NCBI RefSeq assembly: GCF_029675105.1 | Contig: NZ_JAQQFV010000014.1 | Span: forward strand, 1 to 62,153 | Source of the DNA: Nocardia anocheti | Lineage (GTDB): Bacteria > Actinomycetota > Actinomycetes > Mycobacteriales > Mycobacteriaceae | DNA length: 62,153 bases | Direction of reading: 5' to 3' | Part shown: one piece after another, positions 46,002 to 53,886 of the stretch | Numbering within the stretch: the stretch's first letter is position 1 | Layout of the letters: each line of letters starts with the position of its first letter | Program-made: the position numbers and the translations under genes | Notes under the pieces: model-generated | The model's input: only the letters and a program-made list of their open reading frames with translations | What the model was told of the DNA's origin: nothing | Database searches by the model: none

Positions 46002-46843
46002 GCGCTGGCACCCCCGTTCTGTGCGGCCGCCCGGTCGACCGCGATCGCCGTGGCGACCGCGGCGAGCTCGTCTTCGCCGACCTCCACCGCGCCCTCGGCG
46101 TCGATCAGCACCACCGTCGGGTAGATCCCGCGCAGCGGGTCCGGCCCGCCGGTGGCGGTGTCGTCGTCGGCGGCGTCGACCAGCGACTCGACCGCGATCC
46201 GCAGGGCCTGCTCGTGGTCGAGACCGGCCCGGTAGGTCTTCTTCAGCGAGGACTTGGCGAACATCGAGCCGGAACCGACCGCGGTGTAGCCGAAACGCTC
46301 CTCACTGCGTGAACCCACCACATCGAACGACACGATCCGCCCGGCCCTGTCCGGGTCGGTGACCTGGTCGTCGAATCCGACCAGCAGCGGCACCACGGCC
46401 AGCCCCTGCATGGCGGCCGGGAGATTGTCGCGCACCATCTTCGACAGCTTGTTGGCCTTGCCGTCGAAGGTCAGTGACACACCTTCGATCTTCTCGTAGT
46501 ACTCGAGCTCCACCGCGAACAACCGCACCATCTCCACGGCCAGCCCGGCCGTGCCCGCGATACCCGCCGCGGAGAAGGTGTCGGTGATGTACACCTTCTC
46601 CATGTCGCGCGAGGCCACCAGGTTGCCCTGGGTGGCCCTGCGGTCGCCCGCGATCAGCACGCCGCCGCGGTAGCTGACCGCGACGATGGTGGTGCCGTGC
46701 GGCGCGAAATCCGCCGAGGCGGTCATGTCGGACGCACCGAACCTGTTGCCGGGCAACAGGTCCGGTGCGTGCATGCGCAGATGTTCGGTGAACGAGGAGA
46801 GAGCCTGCCCCGCGTGGAGGCGCAACGGATCACCTGAGGTCAC
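45998..46843 (-). CDS. prcB: 20S proteasome beta subunit PrcB
   Basis: This 281-residue precursor has a 50-residue propeptide cleaved at HG|TTIVAV, making Thr51 the N-terminal nucleophile. Downstream are GDRRATQGNLVASRDMEKVY with the catalytic Asp/Lys environment, and FGYTAVGSGSMFAKSSLKK. It is the proteolytic ring of the core. GTG 46843 overlaps the pup stop as GTGA, so pup, prcB and prcA are translationally coupled. Confidence 0.98.
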   Translation of the reverse strand: MTSGDPLRLHAGQALSSFTEHLRMHAPDLLPGNRFGASDMTASADFAPHGTTIVAVSYRGGVLIAGDRRATQGNLVASRDMEKVYITDTFSAAGIAGTAGLAVEMVRLFAVELEYYEKIEGVSLTFDGKANKLSKMVRDNLPAAMQGLAVVPLLVGFDDQVTDPDRAGRIVSFDVVGSRSEERFGYTAVGSGSMFAKSSLKKTYRAGLDHEQALRIAVESLVDAADDDTATGGPDPLRGIYPTVVLIDAEGAVEVGEDELAAVATAIAVDRAAAQNGGASA

Positions 46844-47034
46844 TGGCCGCCCTTCTGCACATATGCCCGCACGAAGTCCTCGGCGTTCTCCTCGAGCACG
46901 TCATCGATCTCGTCGAGCAGGTCGTCGGTCTCCTCCGCCAGCTTCTCGCGGCGCTCCTGCCCGGCCGCGTCGACGCCCTCGGGGCCCTCGTCCTCGTCGC
47001 CACCCCCGGCGCGCTTGGTCTGCTCTTGTGCCAT
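46840..47034 (-). CDS. pup: Prokaryotic ubiquitin-like protein Pup
   Basis: This 64-residue, mostly disordered acidic tagging protein begins MAQEQTKRAGGG. It has the helical Mpa-binding region LAEETDDLLDEIDDVLEENA and ends VQKGGQ, so Dop must deamidate the last Gln to Glu before ligation. ATG 47034 has AGGAGG 10 nt upstream; a longer in-frame start at 47061 is unlikely. A promoter resembling a PafBC target lies in the gap before it. Confidence 0.98.
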   Translation of the reverse strand: MAQEQTKRAGGGDEDEGPEGVDAAGQERREKLAEETDDLLDEIDDVLEENAEDFVRAYVQKGGQ

Positions 47035-47082
47035 GGCCGCCGACCTCCTCTTCCTCATCACGATGTTCGTGCCAGTCCCTCA

Positions 47083-47105
47083 ACCCTACCGAGCGGATCC
47101 GACAA
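47083..47105 (-). promoter_or_regulatory. PafBC-type (RecA-NDp-like) promoter candidate of pup-prcBA
   Basis: On the minus strand TTGTCGGAT (47097-47105) is followed by exactly 8 nt and TAGGGT (47083-47088). The mycobacterial damage promoter reads TTGTCRGTG-N8-TAN3T, so 7 of 9 upstream positions and the spacing agree. Transcription from here would give a leader of about 40 nt containing the pup ribosome site. Confidence 0.55.
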
Positions 47106-47154
47106 GGTGGTCTATTAGCGATCGGATTGTCGCCCTACCGTGCCGGGAATCGCC

Positions 47155-48654
47155 TCAGTGGGTGAGCTGTTCGACGAGCTCGGCGGCCGATTCCGCGGCG
47201 TCGAGCAGCTTGCCGACGTGGGCTTTCGTGCCCCGGCGCGGCTCCAGGGTGGGGATGCGCACCAGCGAATCGCCCCCGAGATCGAAGATCACCGAATCCC
47301 AACTGGCGGCGGCGATATCGGCGCCGAAACGGCGCAGACACTCACCGCGGAAGTAGGCGCGGGTGTCGGTGGGCGGCTTGGTCATGGCGTCGAGCACCTG
47401 CTGCTCGCTGACCAGGCGCTTCATCGAGCCCCGGGCGACCAGACGGTTGTAGAGACCCTTGTCCAGGCGCACATCGGAGTACTGCAGGTCCATCAGGTGC
47501 AGTTTCGGCGCGGCCCAGCCCAGCCCCTCGCGGCTGCGCATGCCCTCGAGCAGGCGCAGCTTGGCGGGCCAGTCGAGCAGGTTGGCGCACTCCATCGGGT
47601 CGCGCTCGAGCAGGTCCAAGACCATCGCCCAGTTGTCGACGATGTCGCGCACGCGCGGGTCGTCGTTGCCCTCGCGGTCGACGAACTTGGCCACCCGCTC
47701 GTGGTAGAGCCGTTGCAGCGCAAGGCCGGTCAGCTCGCGGCCGTCGGCCAGCGCCACGGTGGCGCGCAGGCTCGGGTCGTGGCTGATCTGGTGCACGGCG
47801 GTGACCGGGCGGGCCAGCTGGAACTCCGAGAGGTCCTCGCCCGCCTCGATCAGATCCAGCACCAGCGCGGTGGTGCCGACCTTGAGATAGGTCGACATCT
47901 CGGCCAGGTTGGCGTCGCCGATGATCACGTGCAGGCGCCGGTACTTGTCGGCGTCGGCGTGCGGCTCGTCGCGGGTGTTGATGATGCCGCGCTTGAGCGT
48001 GGTCTCCAGGCCGACCTCGACCTCGATGTAGTCGGCGCGCTGGGACAGCTGGAAGCCCGCGTGGTCACCGGACTGCCCGATACCGACCCGGCCGGACCCG
48101 CAGATGACCTGCCGGGAGACGAAGAACGGGGTCAGACCGGCGATGATGTGGCTGAACGGGGTGTCACGGCTCATCAGGTAGTTCTCGTGGGTGCCGTAGG
48201 AGGCGCCCTTGCCGTCGACGTTGTTCTTGTACAGCTGCAGCCGAGGGGCGCCGGGCACGCTCGAGGCGTGCCGGGCGGCGGCCTCCATCACCCGCTCACC
48301 GGCCTTGTCCCAGATCACCGCGTCGAGCGGGTCGACGACCTCGGGCGCGGAGTACTCGGGGTGGGCGTGGTCGACGTAGAGCCGGGCGCCGTTGGTGAGG
48401 ATCATGTTGGCGGCGCCGACCTCGTCGGCGTCGATCACGGGAGCGGGTCCGCTCATCCGGCTCAGGTCGAAACCACGCGCGTCACGCAGCGGGGATTCCA
48501 CCTCGTAGTCCCAGCGGGTCCGCTTGGCTCGCGGCACCCCTTCGGCGGCCGCGTAGGCGAGCACGGCCTGGGTGGAGGTGAGGATCGGGTTGGCCGTCGG
48601 CTCCGTGGGGGTCGAGATGCCGTACTCGACCTCGATTCCGATGATGCGCTGCAT
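47155..48654 (-). CDS. dop: Deamidase/depupylase of Pup, Dop
   Basis: This 499-residue PafA homologue converts Pup-GGQ to Pup-GGE and removes Pup from substrates. It has MQRIIGIEVEYGIS, the Dop-specific loop around residues 40-80, the catalytic Asp95 in LYVDHAHPEYS, YKNNVDGKGASYGTHENYL and INTRDEPHADADKYRRLHV. ATG 48654 lies 7 nt from TAGGCT without a ribosome site. It is 120 bp upstream of pup on the same strand. Confidence 0.98.
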   Translation of the reverse strand: MQRIIGIEVEYGISTPTEPTANPILTSTQAVLAYAAAEGVPRAKRTRWDYEVESPLRDARGFDLSRMSGPAPVIDADEVGAANMILTNGARLYVDHAHPEYSAPEVVDPLDAVIWDKAGERVMEAAARHASSVPGAPRLQLYKNNVDGKGASYGTHENYLMSRDTPFSHIIAGLTPFFVSRQVICGSGRVGIGQSGDHAGFQLSQRADYIEVEVGLETTLKRGIINTRDEPHADADKYRRLHVIIGDANLAEMSTYLKVGTTALVLDLIEAGEDLSEFQLARPVTAVHQISHDPSLRATVALADGRELTGLALQRLYHERVAKFVDREGNDDPRVRDIVDNWAMVLDLLERDPMECANLLDWPAKLRLLEGMRSREGLGWAAPKLHLMDLQYSDVRLDKGLYNRLVARGSMKRLVSEQQVLDAMTKPPTDTRAYFRGECLRRFGADIAAASWDSVIFDLGGDSLVRIPTLEPRRGTKAHVGKLLDAAESAAELVEQLTH

Positions 48655-48661
48655 GCTGTCG

Positions 48662-48667
48662 AGCCTA
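48662..48667 (-). promoter_or_regulatory. -10 box TAGGCT of dop
   Basis: TAGGCT on the minus strand is separated from the dop ATG by 7 nt. Confidence 0.55.
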
Positions 48668-48833
48668 GGCGACGCGCCCGGCCCGCACCCGCATCTCGCT
48701 CCGAGCGCCCTCCCCGCCCAGCTCAGCCCGGCGCACTCGGCAGATCGATCGATCCGGTGTCCGCCGCTGGGGGGACCCCGCGGTGGTCCTCGCGGGCGAT
48801 CCGGCCCGCTCGAGCCGTCGCGATACTCGATCC

Positions 48834-50018
48834 ATGACCGAGACCGCGCCCCGCCTCGCCGCCGTCCGCCCGGACCGGCCCGGCCGCCTGCTCGCCCTGG
48901 ATGTCCTGCGCGGCATCGCGATTCTGGGCACCCTCGGGACCAATATCTGGATCTTCACCGACCCGGGCGGACTCCTCGGCTACATCGACGGGCTCGGCGC
49001 GACCGCGGAGAACGGCTGGATGTGGTCGGAGCGGGTGCTCCAGCAGCTCGTGCAGGGCAAGTTCCTCGGACTGCTCACGGTGATGTTCGGCATCGGGTTG
49101 GCCATCCAGCAGTCCTCGGCCCAGCGGGCGGGCAGGCGGTGGCCGGGCGGTTACCCGTGGCGCGCGGCGCTGCTGTTCCTCGACGGTCTGCTGAACTTCC
49201 TGCTGGTCGCGGAGTTCGACGTGCTCATGGGCTACGCGGTCACCGGCCTGGTGGTGGCCTACCTGCTGGCGACGAGCGAACGCGCCCAGCGCCGCTGGGT
49301 GATCGTCGCGACCTCGATCCATCTCACGCTGCTCACCCTCATCGCCGTGGCCCTGGCCTTCGAACCGGCCGGACAGAGCGGCGCCTCGTCGGTGCCCGAC
49401 CCGAATCCCTATGCGGACGGCTCGTTCTGGGATCTGGTGCTGTTCCGCCTCCACCACGCCGCCGCGTTCCGGGTGGAGGCGATCTTCATCTTCCCGATGT
49501 CGGTGGCCCTGTTCCTGATCGGCGCCCGGCTCTTCCGCGCCGGGGTCTTCCGTCCCGAGGGCGCGCGAATCCGCCGGTGGCTCATGATCGTCGGCTTCGG
49601 CATCGCGGCCCCGATCGACTTCGTGGTCGGTGTCTTCGTGGGCGGCGATCTGGTCCTGTTCACCCGCTACGGCACCGCGCCGCTGGTCTCGCTGGGCATC
49701 CTCGCCGCGGTCGCGGCCTTCTATCTGCGCAGGCCACGGCTGGGTTTCGCGGGCACGCGCCTGAGCGAGGTCGGCCGCACCGCGCTGAGCTGCTACATCC
49801 TGCAGAATCTGATCGCCGGAATCCTGTGCTACGGCTGGGGTTTCGGGCTCGCCGCGCGAGTGTCCGTCGACGCGCGGGTGCCGTTCACCCTCGCGATCTA
49901 CCTGGTGGTCATCCTGGCGATCACCGCCTTCGCCCACCTGTGGCTGCGCCGCTTCGAGCGCGGGCCGGTGGAATGGCTGTGGCACCGCACCTATCGCCTG
50001 GTGGCACCGGCGGGCTGA
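48834..50018 (+). CDS. DUF418-family membrane protein
   Basis: This 394-residue polytopic protein opens with RLLALDVLRGIAILGTLGTN, the family signature, and has about ten helices. The C-terminal DUF418 region contains LSEVGRTALSCYILQNLIAG. The family is related to acyltransferase-3-like membrane proteins; no reaction is established. ATG 48834 has no clear ribosome site; GATACT lies 6 nt upstream. Its TGA abuts the TCA of the convergent TetR gene, so the two stops form TGATCA. Confidence 0.88.
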   Translation: MTETAPRLAAVRPDRPGRLLALDVLRGIAILGTLGTNIWIFTDPGGLLGYIDGLGATAENGWMWSERVLQQLVQGKFLGLLTVMFGIGLAIQQSSAQRAGRRWPGGYPWRAALLFLDGLLNFLLVAEFDVLMGYAVTGLVVAYLLATSERAQRRWVIVATSIHLTLLTLIAVALAFEPAGQSGASSVPDPNPYADGSFWDLVLFRLHHAAAFRVEAIFIFPMSVALFLIGARLFRAGVFRPEGARIRRWLMIVGFGIAAPIDFVVGVFVGGDLVLFTRYGTAPLVSLGILAAVAAFYLRRPRLGFAGTRLSEVGRTALSCYILQNLIAGILCYGWGFGLAARVSVDARVPFTLAIYLVVILAITAFAHLWLRRFERGPVEWLWHRTYRLVAPAG

Positions 50019-50744
50019 TCAGCGCAGGCGGGCCTCGGGCGGCGGGGCCGCGTCCGGGGCCACCAGCAGATCGGCGACCAGCGAATCCCGTTGCAGCGGA
50101 ACGCCGAGACTGCGTGCGTTGCCCTCGAACAGCGAGAGCACCGACTCGGTGAGAATGCCCTGGATCTGCTCGGCGCCCAGCACCGGTTCCGGCTCCGCCC
50201 GCCAGCTCGCGACGACTCCGTCGACGAGCCCGACCATCCCGAAGGCCATCGGCCGGGCCCTGGCCGGATCGATGCCGAAGCGGGCCAGGGTGGCGGCGAA
50301 CATGTCGGCCAGCTGACCGCCGACCTCGCGACCCGCGCCGGACAGGCTCGCACCGCCCTCCTGGGGCGCGTCGCCGAGGAAGCGGTGCAGGTTCGGATGC
50401 AGCTCGATCCAGTCGAGGTAGGTGCCGATGGCGCCGCGCACCGCGTCCTTGAGGGTGCCGTTGGGCTGCAGCGCGGGCAGCAACTCGGCGAGCAGGAGTT
50501 CGAGGATGCGCCTGCGGGCGAGCGCGTCGAGTTCGGCGCGACCACCGATGTGGCGGTACACCACCGGCCGGGGCAGCGCGAGGTGCTCGGCGATCAGCTG
50601 CACCGAGATCTCCACGCCGTGCTGTTCGATCACCTCGACCGCGGCGTCGATCATCTCCGCGCGGCGGCGGGCCTTGTGCCCGTGCCAGCGGGTGGCGCGC
50701 CCGTCGCCGACGGGCTGCTCGGCATGGGCGGAAGGTGCAGTCAC
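50019..50744 (-). CDS. TetR-family transcriptional regulator
   Basis: This 241-residue protein has an N-terminal helix-turn-helix (MIDAAVEVIEQHGVEISVQL, LIAEHLALPRPVVYRHIGGR) and a helical ligand domain resembling TetR_C types with FGMVGLVDGVVASW. GTG 50744 (VTAPSAHAEQ) has a TATCGT box 7 nt upstream. It sits convergent with DUF418 and divergent from the small membrane protein/YidC pair; either could be its target. Confidence 0.87.
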   Translation of the reverse strand: MTAPSAHAEQPVGDGRATRWHGHKARRRAEMIDAAVEVIEQHGVEISVQLIAEHLALPRPVVYRHIGGRAELDALARRRILELLLAELLPALQPNGTLKDAVRGAIGTYLDWIELHPNLHRFLGDAPQEGGASLSGAGREVGGQLADMFAATLARFGIDPARARPMAFGMVGLVDGVVASWRAEPEPVLGAEQIQGILTESVLSLFEGNARSLGVPLQRDSLVADLLVAPDAAPPPEARLR

Positions 50745-50751
50745 AGCCCCC

Positions 50752-50757
50752 ACGATA
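50752..50757 (-). promoter_or_regulatory. -10 box TATCGT of the TetR gene
   Basis: TATCGT on the minus strand lies 7 nt before GTG 50744. A run of five G between could act as a weak ribosome site instead. Confidence 0.4.
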
Positions 50758-50819
50758 CGCGGACGGCCGGTGCCCGTGACATCGTGTTCCAGCAAACCGG
50801 GGCGTCGGTCGCGGCCGGG

Positions 50820-50825
50820 TATGCT
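50820..50825 (+). promoter_or_regulatory. -10 box TATGCT of the small membrane protein gene
   Basis: TATGCT lies 7 nt before ATG 50833 with no ribosome site between. Confidence 0.5.
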
Positions 50826-50832
50826 CGGCGAC

Positions 50833-51132
50833 ATGCGGACCCGGGCGATGGTGATGGCGTACGCGGTACTCGCGTGCCTGCTGCCCGCCTTCGTGCTGCT
50901 CACCGTACCGGGCGGGGAGGCCGCCCGCGCGCTGGCCGTCGGTGCTGTCGCCGCGGCCATGGTCTGCGCGCTCGCCGCGATCACCACCTACCGCCACCTG
51001 CCGCTGCGGGTCGCCACCGCCGGTCCACCCCGTTCCGCCCAGCGCAGACTGCGCGGATCCTTCCTGCCGCAGAGCAATCCGGACTCCCCCGGCCGTCCCC
51101 GACCACGGGCCCCGGGAGCCGATCACCGCTGA
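50833..51132 (+). CDS. Small two-helix membrane protein next to a YidC paralogue
   Basis: This 99-residue protein has helices at about 5-24 (VMAYAVLACLLPAFVLLTV) and 33-52 (ALAVGAVAAAMVCALAAITT) and a basic, Pro/Arg-rich cytoplasmic tail. It precedes the YidC-like gene by 85 bp on the same strand. It may belong to the small DUF6412-type proteins that accompany such insertases, but I am not certain. Function is unknown. Confidence 0.68.
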   Translation: MRTRAMVMAYAVLACLLPAFVLLTVPGGEAARALAVGAVAAAMVCALAAITTYRHLPLRVATAGPPRSAQRRLRGSFLPQSNPDSPGRPRPRAPGADHR

Positions 51133-51217
51133 CAGGCCGCTACGGCGTCCCTGTCGGATTCGTGATCCCTCCCTCTTCCGTGCGTTCCCGCACGCCGTCC
51201 GGACAGGTCGTTGCGTC

Positions 51218-52093
51218 ATGCTCGATATCGTCTACATCCCGGTCTCCGCCCTCCTGTGGTGCTGGCACCGGCTCTTCGCCCTCCCCTTCGGCCCGGCCGA
51301 CGGGCTCGCCTGGCTGCTGGCCGTGGTGGCACTCTTGGTCACCGTGCGCGCGCTGCTGATCGTCCCGGCGCTACGTCAGGCCCGGTCCCAGGCCACCCTG
51401 CGCGCACTGCAACCACGCGTGGAGCGCCTGCGCGCCGCCCACCGCGACGACCCCCGCGCGCAGGCCACCAGTATCCGCGCCCTGCACCGTGAGCACGGCG
51501 TGCGCTTGTTCGCCGGGTTGCTCCCGCTGCTCGGCCAGGCCCTGGTGTTCCTCGGGCTGTTCCACGTCCTGCGCTCCTTCGACCGCACTCACGCCTCCGC
51601 CCTCGGCCCCTTCGCCTCGACCAGCAGTCCGCTGACCGACGAGGCCAATCGCGCCACCGCCAACTACCTGTTCGGCGCTCCCGAGGTCCGCGCCTTCCTC
51701 GACGCCCATCTCTTCGGCGCTCCCCTGTCGGCGACCGTCTCCAGCGCGGGCGATCTGCTGTTCTCGGTGGCCGCGCTGGCCGTCCCGCTGGCGTTGCTCG
51801 CGGCGGTGGCCACCCATCTCACGGCCCGGCTCGCGCCGGTCGGCACCGACGGCACGGCCGCCGTGATGCGGGTGCTCTCGCTGTGGGTGTTCCCGGCGGG
51901 CGCGCTGGTGAGCGGGGCGATCATGCCGGTGGTCGTGCTGGTGTATTTCGCCACCAATGCCGTGTGGACGTGCGCGCAGCAGTACGTCATCCGGCGGGTG
52001 CTCGCCGCGGAGGCCACCGCCGCGGCGGTCGCCGCCACCGCAGCGGCCCGGGCCAGCGCGCCGCGACCGGGAGCAAAACCGCGCCGTCGGTGA
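51218..52093 (+). CDS. YidC/Oxa1-family membrane protein insertase (accessory paralogue)
   Basis: This 291-residue protein has five hydrophobic segments and the family core: the membrane Arg in VTVRALLIVPALRQARSQA, a cytoplasmic charged hairpin (PRVERLRAAHRDDPRAQATS), LFAGLLPLLGQALVFLGLFH and a C-terminal YVIRRVLAAE. It inserts or folds membrane proteins. The main yidC normally lies near the replication origin with rnpA, so this is probably a second copy, placed inside the Pup region. ATG 51218 is used; the ribosome site is poor. Confidence 0.87.
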   Translation: MLDIVYIPVSALLWCWHRLFALPFGPADGLAWLLAVVALLVTVRALLIVPALRQARSQATLRALQPRVERLRAAHRDDPRAQATSIRALHREHGVRLFAGLLPLLGQALVFLGLFHVLRSFDRTHASALGPFASTSSPLTDEANRATANYLFGAPEVRAFLDAHLFGAPLSATVSSAGDLLFSVAALAVPLALLAAVATHLTARLAPVGTDGTAAVMRVLSLWVFPAGALVSGAIMPVVVLVYFATNAVWTCAQQYVIRRVLAAEATAAAVAATAAARASAPRPGAKPRRR

Positions 52094-52106
52094 ACGGCGT
52101 TACCCT
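52084..52106 (+). promoter_or_regulatory. PafBC-type (RecA-NDp-like) promoter candidate of the NUDIX gene
   Basis: CCGTCGGTG (52084-52092), 8 nt, then TACCCT (52101-52106), and GTG 6 nt later. Seven of nine positions match TTGTCRGTG and the N8 spacing is exact. It lies over the last codons of the yidC-like gene. Confidence 0.45.
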
Positions 52107-52112
52107 CGGGCG

Positions 52113-52676
52113 GTGTCCGCGCACCCGGAATCGGAACTGCTCGCCGTCTACGACGCCGCCGGGACGGTGATCGGTGCCGCCGAGCGCGGCACCGTCTACC
52201 GCGACGGACTCTGGCACGCCAGCGCCGGGGTGCTCGTCCGGTCCGGTGACGGCCGCCGCGTGTACGTCCACCGGCGGACCGACAGCAAACTCGTGTTCGC
52301 CGGGCTGCACGACTGCCTGGCCGGTGGCGTGGTGGACGCCGGGGAGGACCCGGCCGACACCGCCGTGCGCGAACTGCGCGAGGAACTCGGTATCACCCTG
52401 CCCGCGCACACCCGACTGCCGTTGCGCGCCAGCGTGTCCTGGGACGGCGACTGGGCGGGCCGCGCGCTGCGCTGTCACCTGTTCGGTTACGAGGTGCGCT
52501 ATGACGGGCCGATCCACCACCAGCCCACCGAGATCGCCGCGGGCTGGTGGTGCGAGATCGCCGAACTCCGTGCGCTGCTGCGGGATCCGACGTGGCCGTT
52601 CGTCCCCGACACCCGCCTGCTGCTGACCGACCTGCTGGCCGACCACAGCGACCGACACGACGGACTCACCACGTGA
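52113..52676 (+). CDS. NUDIX hydrolase
   Basis: This 187-residue protein has a full NUDIX box (G-x5-E-x7-REx2EExG) starting GGVVDAGEDPADTAV at about residue 75. It is preceded by a YVHRRTDSKLVFAGLHDC segment like that of YfcD-type enzymes. It hydrolyses a nucleoside diphosphate derivative; the substrate is unknown. The GTG at 52113 (VSAHPESELL) starts 20 bp after the yidC-like stop but has its own -10. Confidence 0.92.
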   Translation: MSAHPESELLAVYDAAGTVIGAAERGTVYRDGLWHASAGVLVRSGDGRRVYVHRRTDSKLVFAGLHDCLAGGVVDAGEDPADTAVRELREELGITLPAHTRLPLRASVSWDGDWAGRALRCHLFGYEVRYDGPIHHQPTEIAAGWWCEIAELRALLRDPTWPFVPDTRLLLTDLLADHSDRHDGLTT

Positions 52677-52694
52677 AACCCGCCGGGAAATCCC

Positions 52695-53066
52695 CTATCG
52701 GTCCAGGCCGCGCAGGGTTTCCTCGTCCCTGGCGACCACCGCGCCGCCGTCGGCGGTGAGCACGATCGGGCGCTGGATCAGCTTCGGATGCTCGGCCAGC
52801 GCGGCCAGCCACCGCTCCCGATCGGCCTCGGTGCGGCCCCAGCCGCTCAGGCCGAGTTCCTTGGCGACGTCCTCGCCGGTGCGCGTGATCTCCCAGGGTT
52901 CGGCGCCCAGCCGCGCGAGCACCGCGCGCAGTTCCTCGACGGTCGGCGGATCGTCGAGATAGCGGCGCACGGTGTAGTCCACGCCGGTCGCGTCGAGGTG
53001 CGCGGCGGCGTTGCGGCTCTTGGAGCAGCGCGGGTTGTGCCAGATCTCGGTGTGCCCAGACGTCAT
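52695..53066 (-). CDS. ArsC-family glutaredoxin-like protein
   Basis: This 123-residue thioredoxin-fold protein has the single active Cys in HNPRCSKSRNAAAHL (residue 14) and the ArsC-type helix PTVEELRAVLARLG. A C-terminal RPIVLTADGGAVVARDEETL matches the glutaredoxin-type arsenate reductase family. No other arsenic genes are nearby, so a general redox or Spx-like role is equally possible. ATG 53066 lies 7 nt from TACGCT. Confidence 0.9.
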   Translation of the reverse strand: MTSGHTEIWHNPRCSKSRNAAAHLDATGVDYTVRRYLDDPPTVEELRAVLARLGAEPWEITRTGEDVAKELGLSGWGRTEADRERWLAALAEHPKLIQRPIVLTADGGAVVARDEETLRGLDR

Positions 53067-53073
53067 GGGCCCC

Positions 53074-53079
53074 AGCGTA
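53074..53079 (-). promoter_or_regulatory. -10 box TACGCT of the ArsC-like gene
   Basis: TACGCT on the minus strand, then GGGGCCC, then the ATG. This is the 7-nt leaderless spacing. Confidence 0.5.
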
Positions 53080-53200
53080 GTGGCCCGTCGTGCTGCGGCC
53101 TCGTGACGATCCGACGGTCCGCGCGCGTGTGACGGCGGCTACTGGCAGGATGCGCGGTACATCGTCCGGTTCCACCCCAGCCCGAGGAGACACCGTCCAG

Positions 53201-53881
53201 GTGAGCACCCCATCGCAGGCCCGATCCCTCCGCCGCGCCGTCTTCGGCCTCGCCGCCGCCGTGGCGACCCTGGTGGCCGTGGCACCGGCCGCCCACACCG
53301 CGCCCGTCCAGCAGACGGTGATCCCCGGGTGCGTCCCCGCCGCCGCGGGCCAGCCCAACGGCAAGCAGTGGCCCGTCGAGCCCCCGCTCACCATCGACCC
53401 GGCGGCCGCCTACACCGCCACCCTGAACACCACCTGCGGCCCCGTGACCGTCGACCTCGACGCCGCGTCCGCCCCGCGCACGGTCAACTCGTTCGTCTTC
53501 CTGGCTGGTGAGGGCTACTTCGACCACACCCGCTGCCACCGACTCACCACCGACGGCATCTACGTGCTGCAGTGCGGCGATCCCACCGCGACCGGCCGGG
53601 GCGGACCGGGCTACCAGTTCGGTGATGAGAACCTCGCGGGGGCGGTCTACCCGGCGGGCACCGTCGCCATGGCCAACGCGGGCCCCGGCACCAACGGCAG
53701 CCAGTTCTTCCTGGTCTACCGCGACACCCAGCTGCCCCCGAACTACACCCCGTTCGGCCGCGTGACGGGCGGCCTGGACGCGCTCACCACCATCGCCGAC
53801 GCCGGTGTGGTCGGCGGCGGACCGGACGGCACCCCGGTCGCCGACGTGGTCTTCGACGCGGTGACCACCACCCAGGGCTGA
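53201..53881 (+). CDS. Secreted cyclophilin-type peptidyl-prolyl isomerase
   Basis: This 226-residue protein has a signal peptide (RRAVFGLAAAVATLVAVAPA, cleavage near AHTA|AP) and a cyclophilin domain: TVDLDAASAPRTVNSFVFLA, YFDHTRCHRLTT, LQCGDPTATGRGGPGYQF, MANAGPGTNGSQFFLVY. It should catalyse proline isomerisation outside the membrane. GTG 53201 follows GAGGAGA at about 11 nt. A strong hairpin lies just after the stop. Confidence 0.9.
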   Translation: MSTPSQARSLRRAVFGLAAAVATLVAVAPAAHTAPVQQTVIPGCVPAAAGQPNGKQWPVEPPLTIDPAAAYTATLNTTCGPVTVDLDAASAPRTVNSFVFLAGEGYFDHTRCHRLTTDGIYVLQCGDPTATGRGGPGYQFGDENLAGAVYPAGTVAMANAGPGTNGSQFFLVYRDTQLPPNYTPFGRVTGGLDALTTIADAGVVGGGPDGTPVADVVFDAVTTTQG

Positions 53882-53886
53882 GAAGA

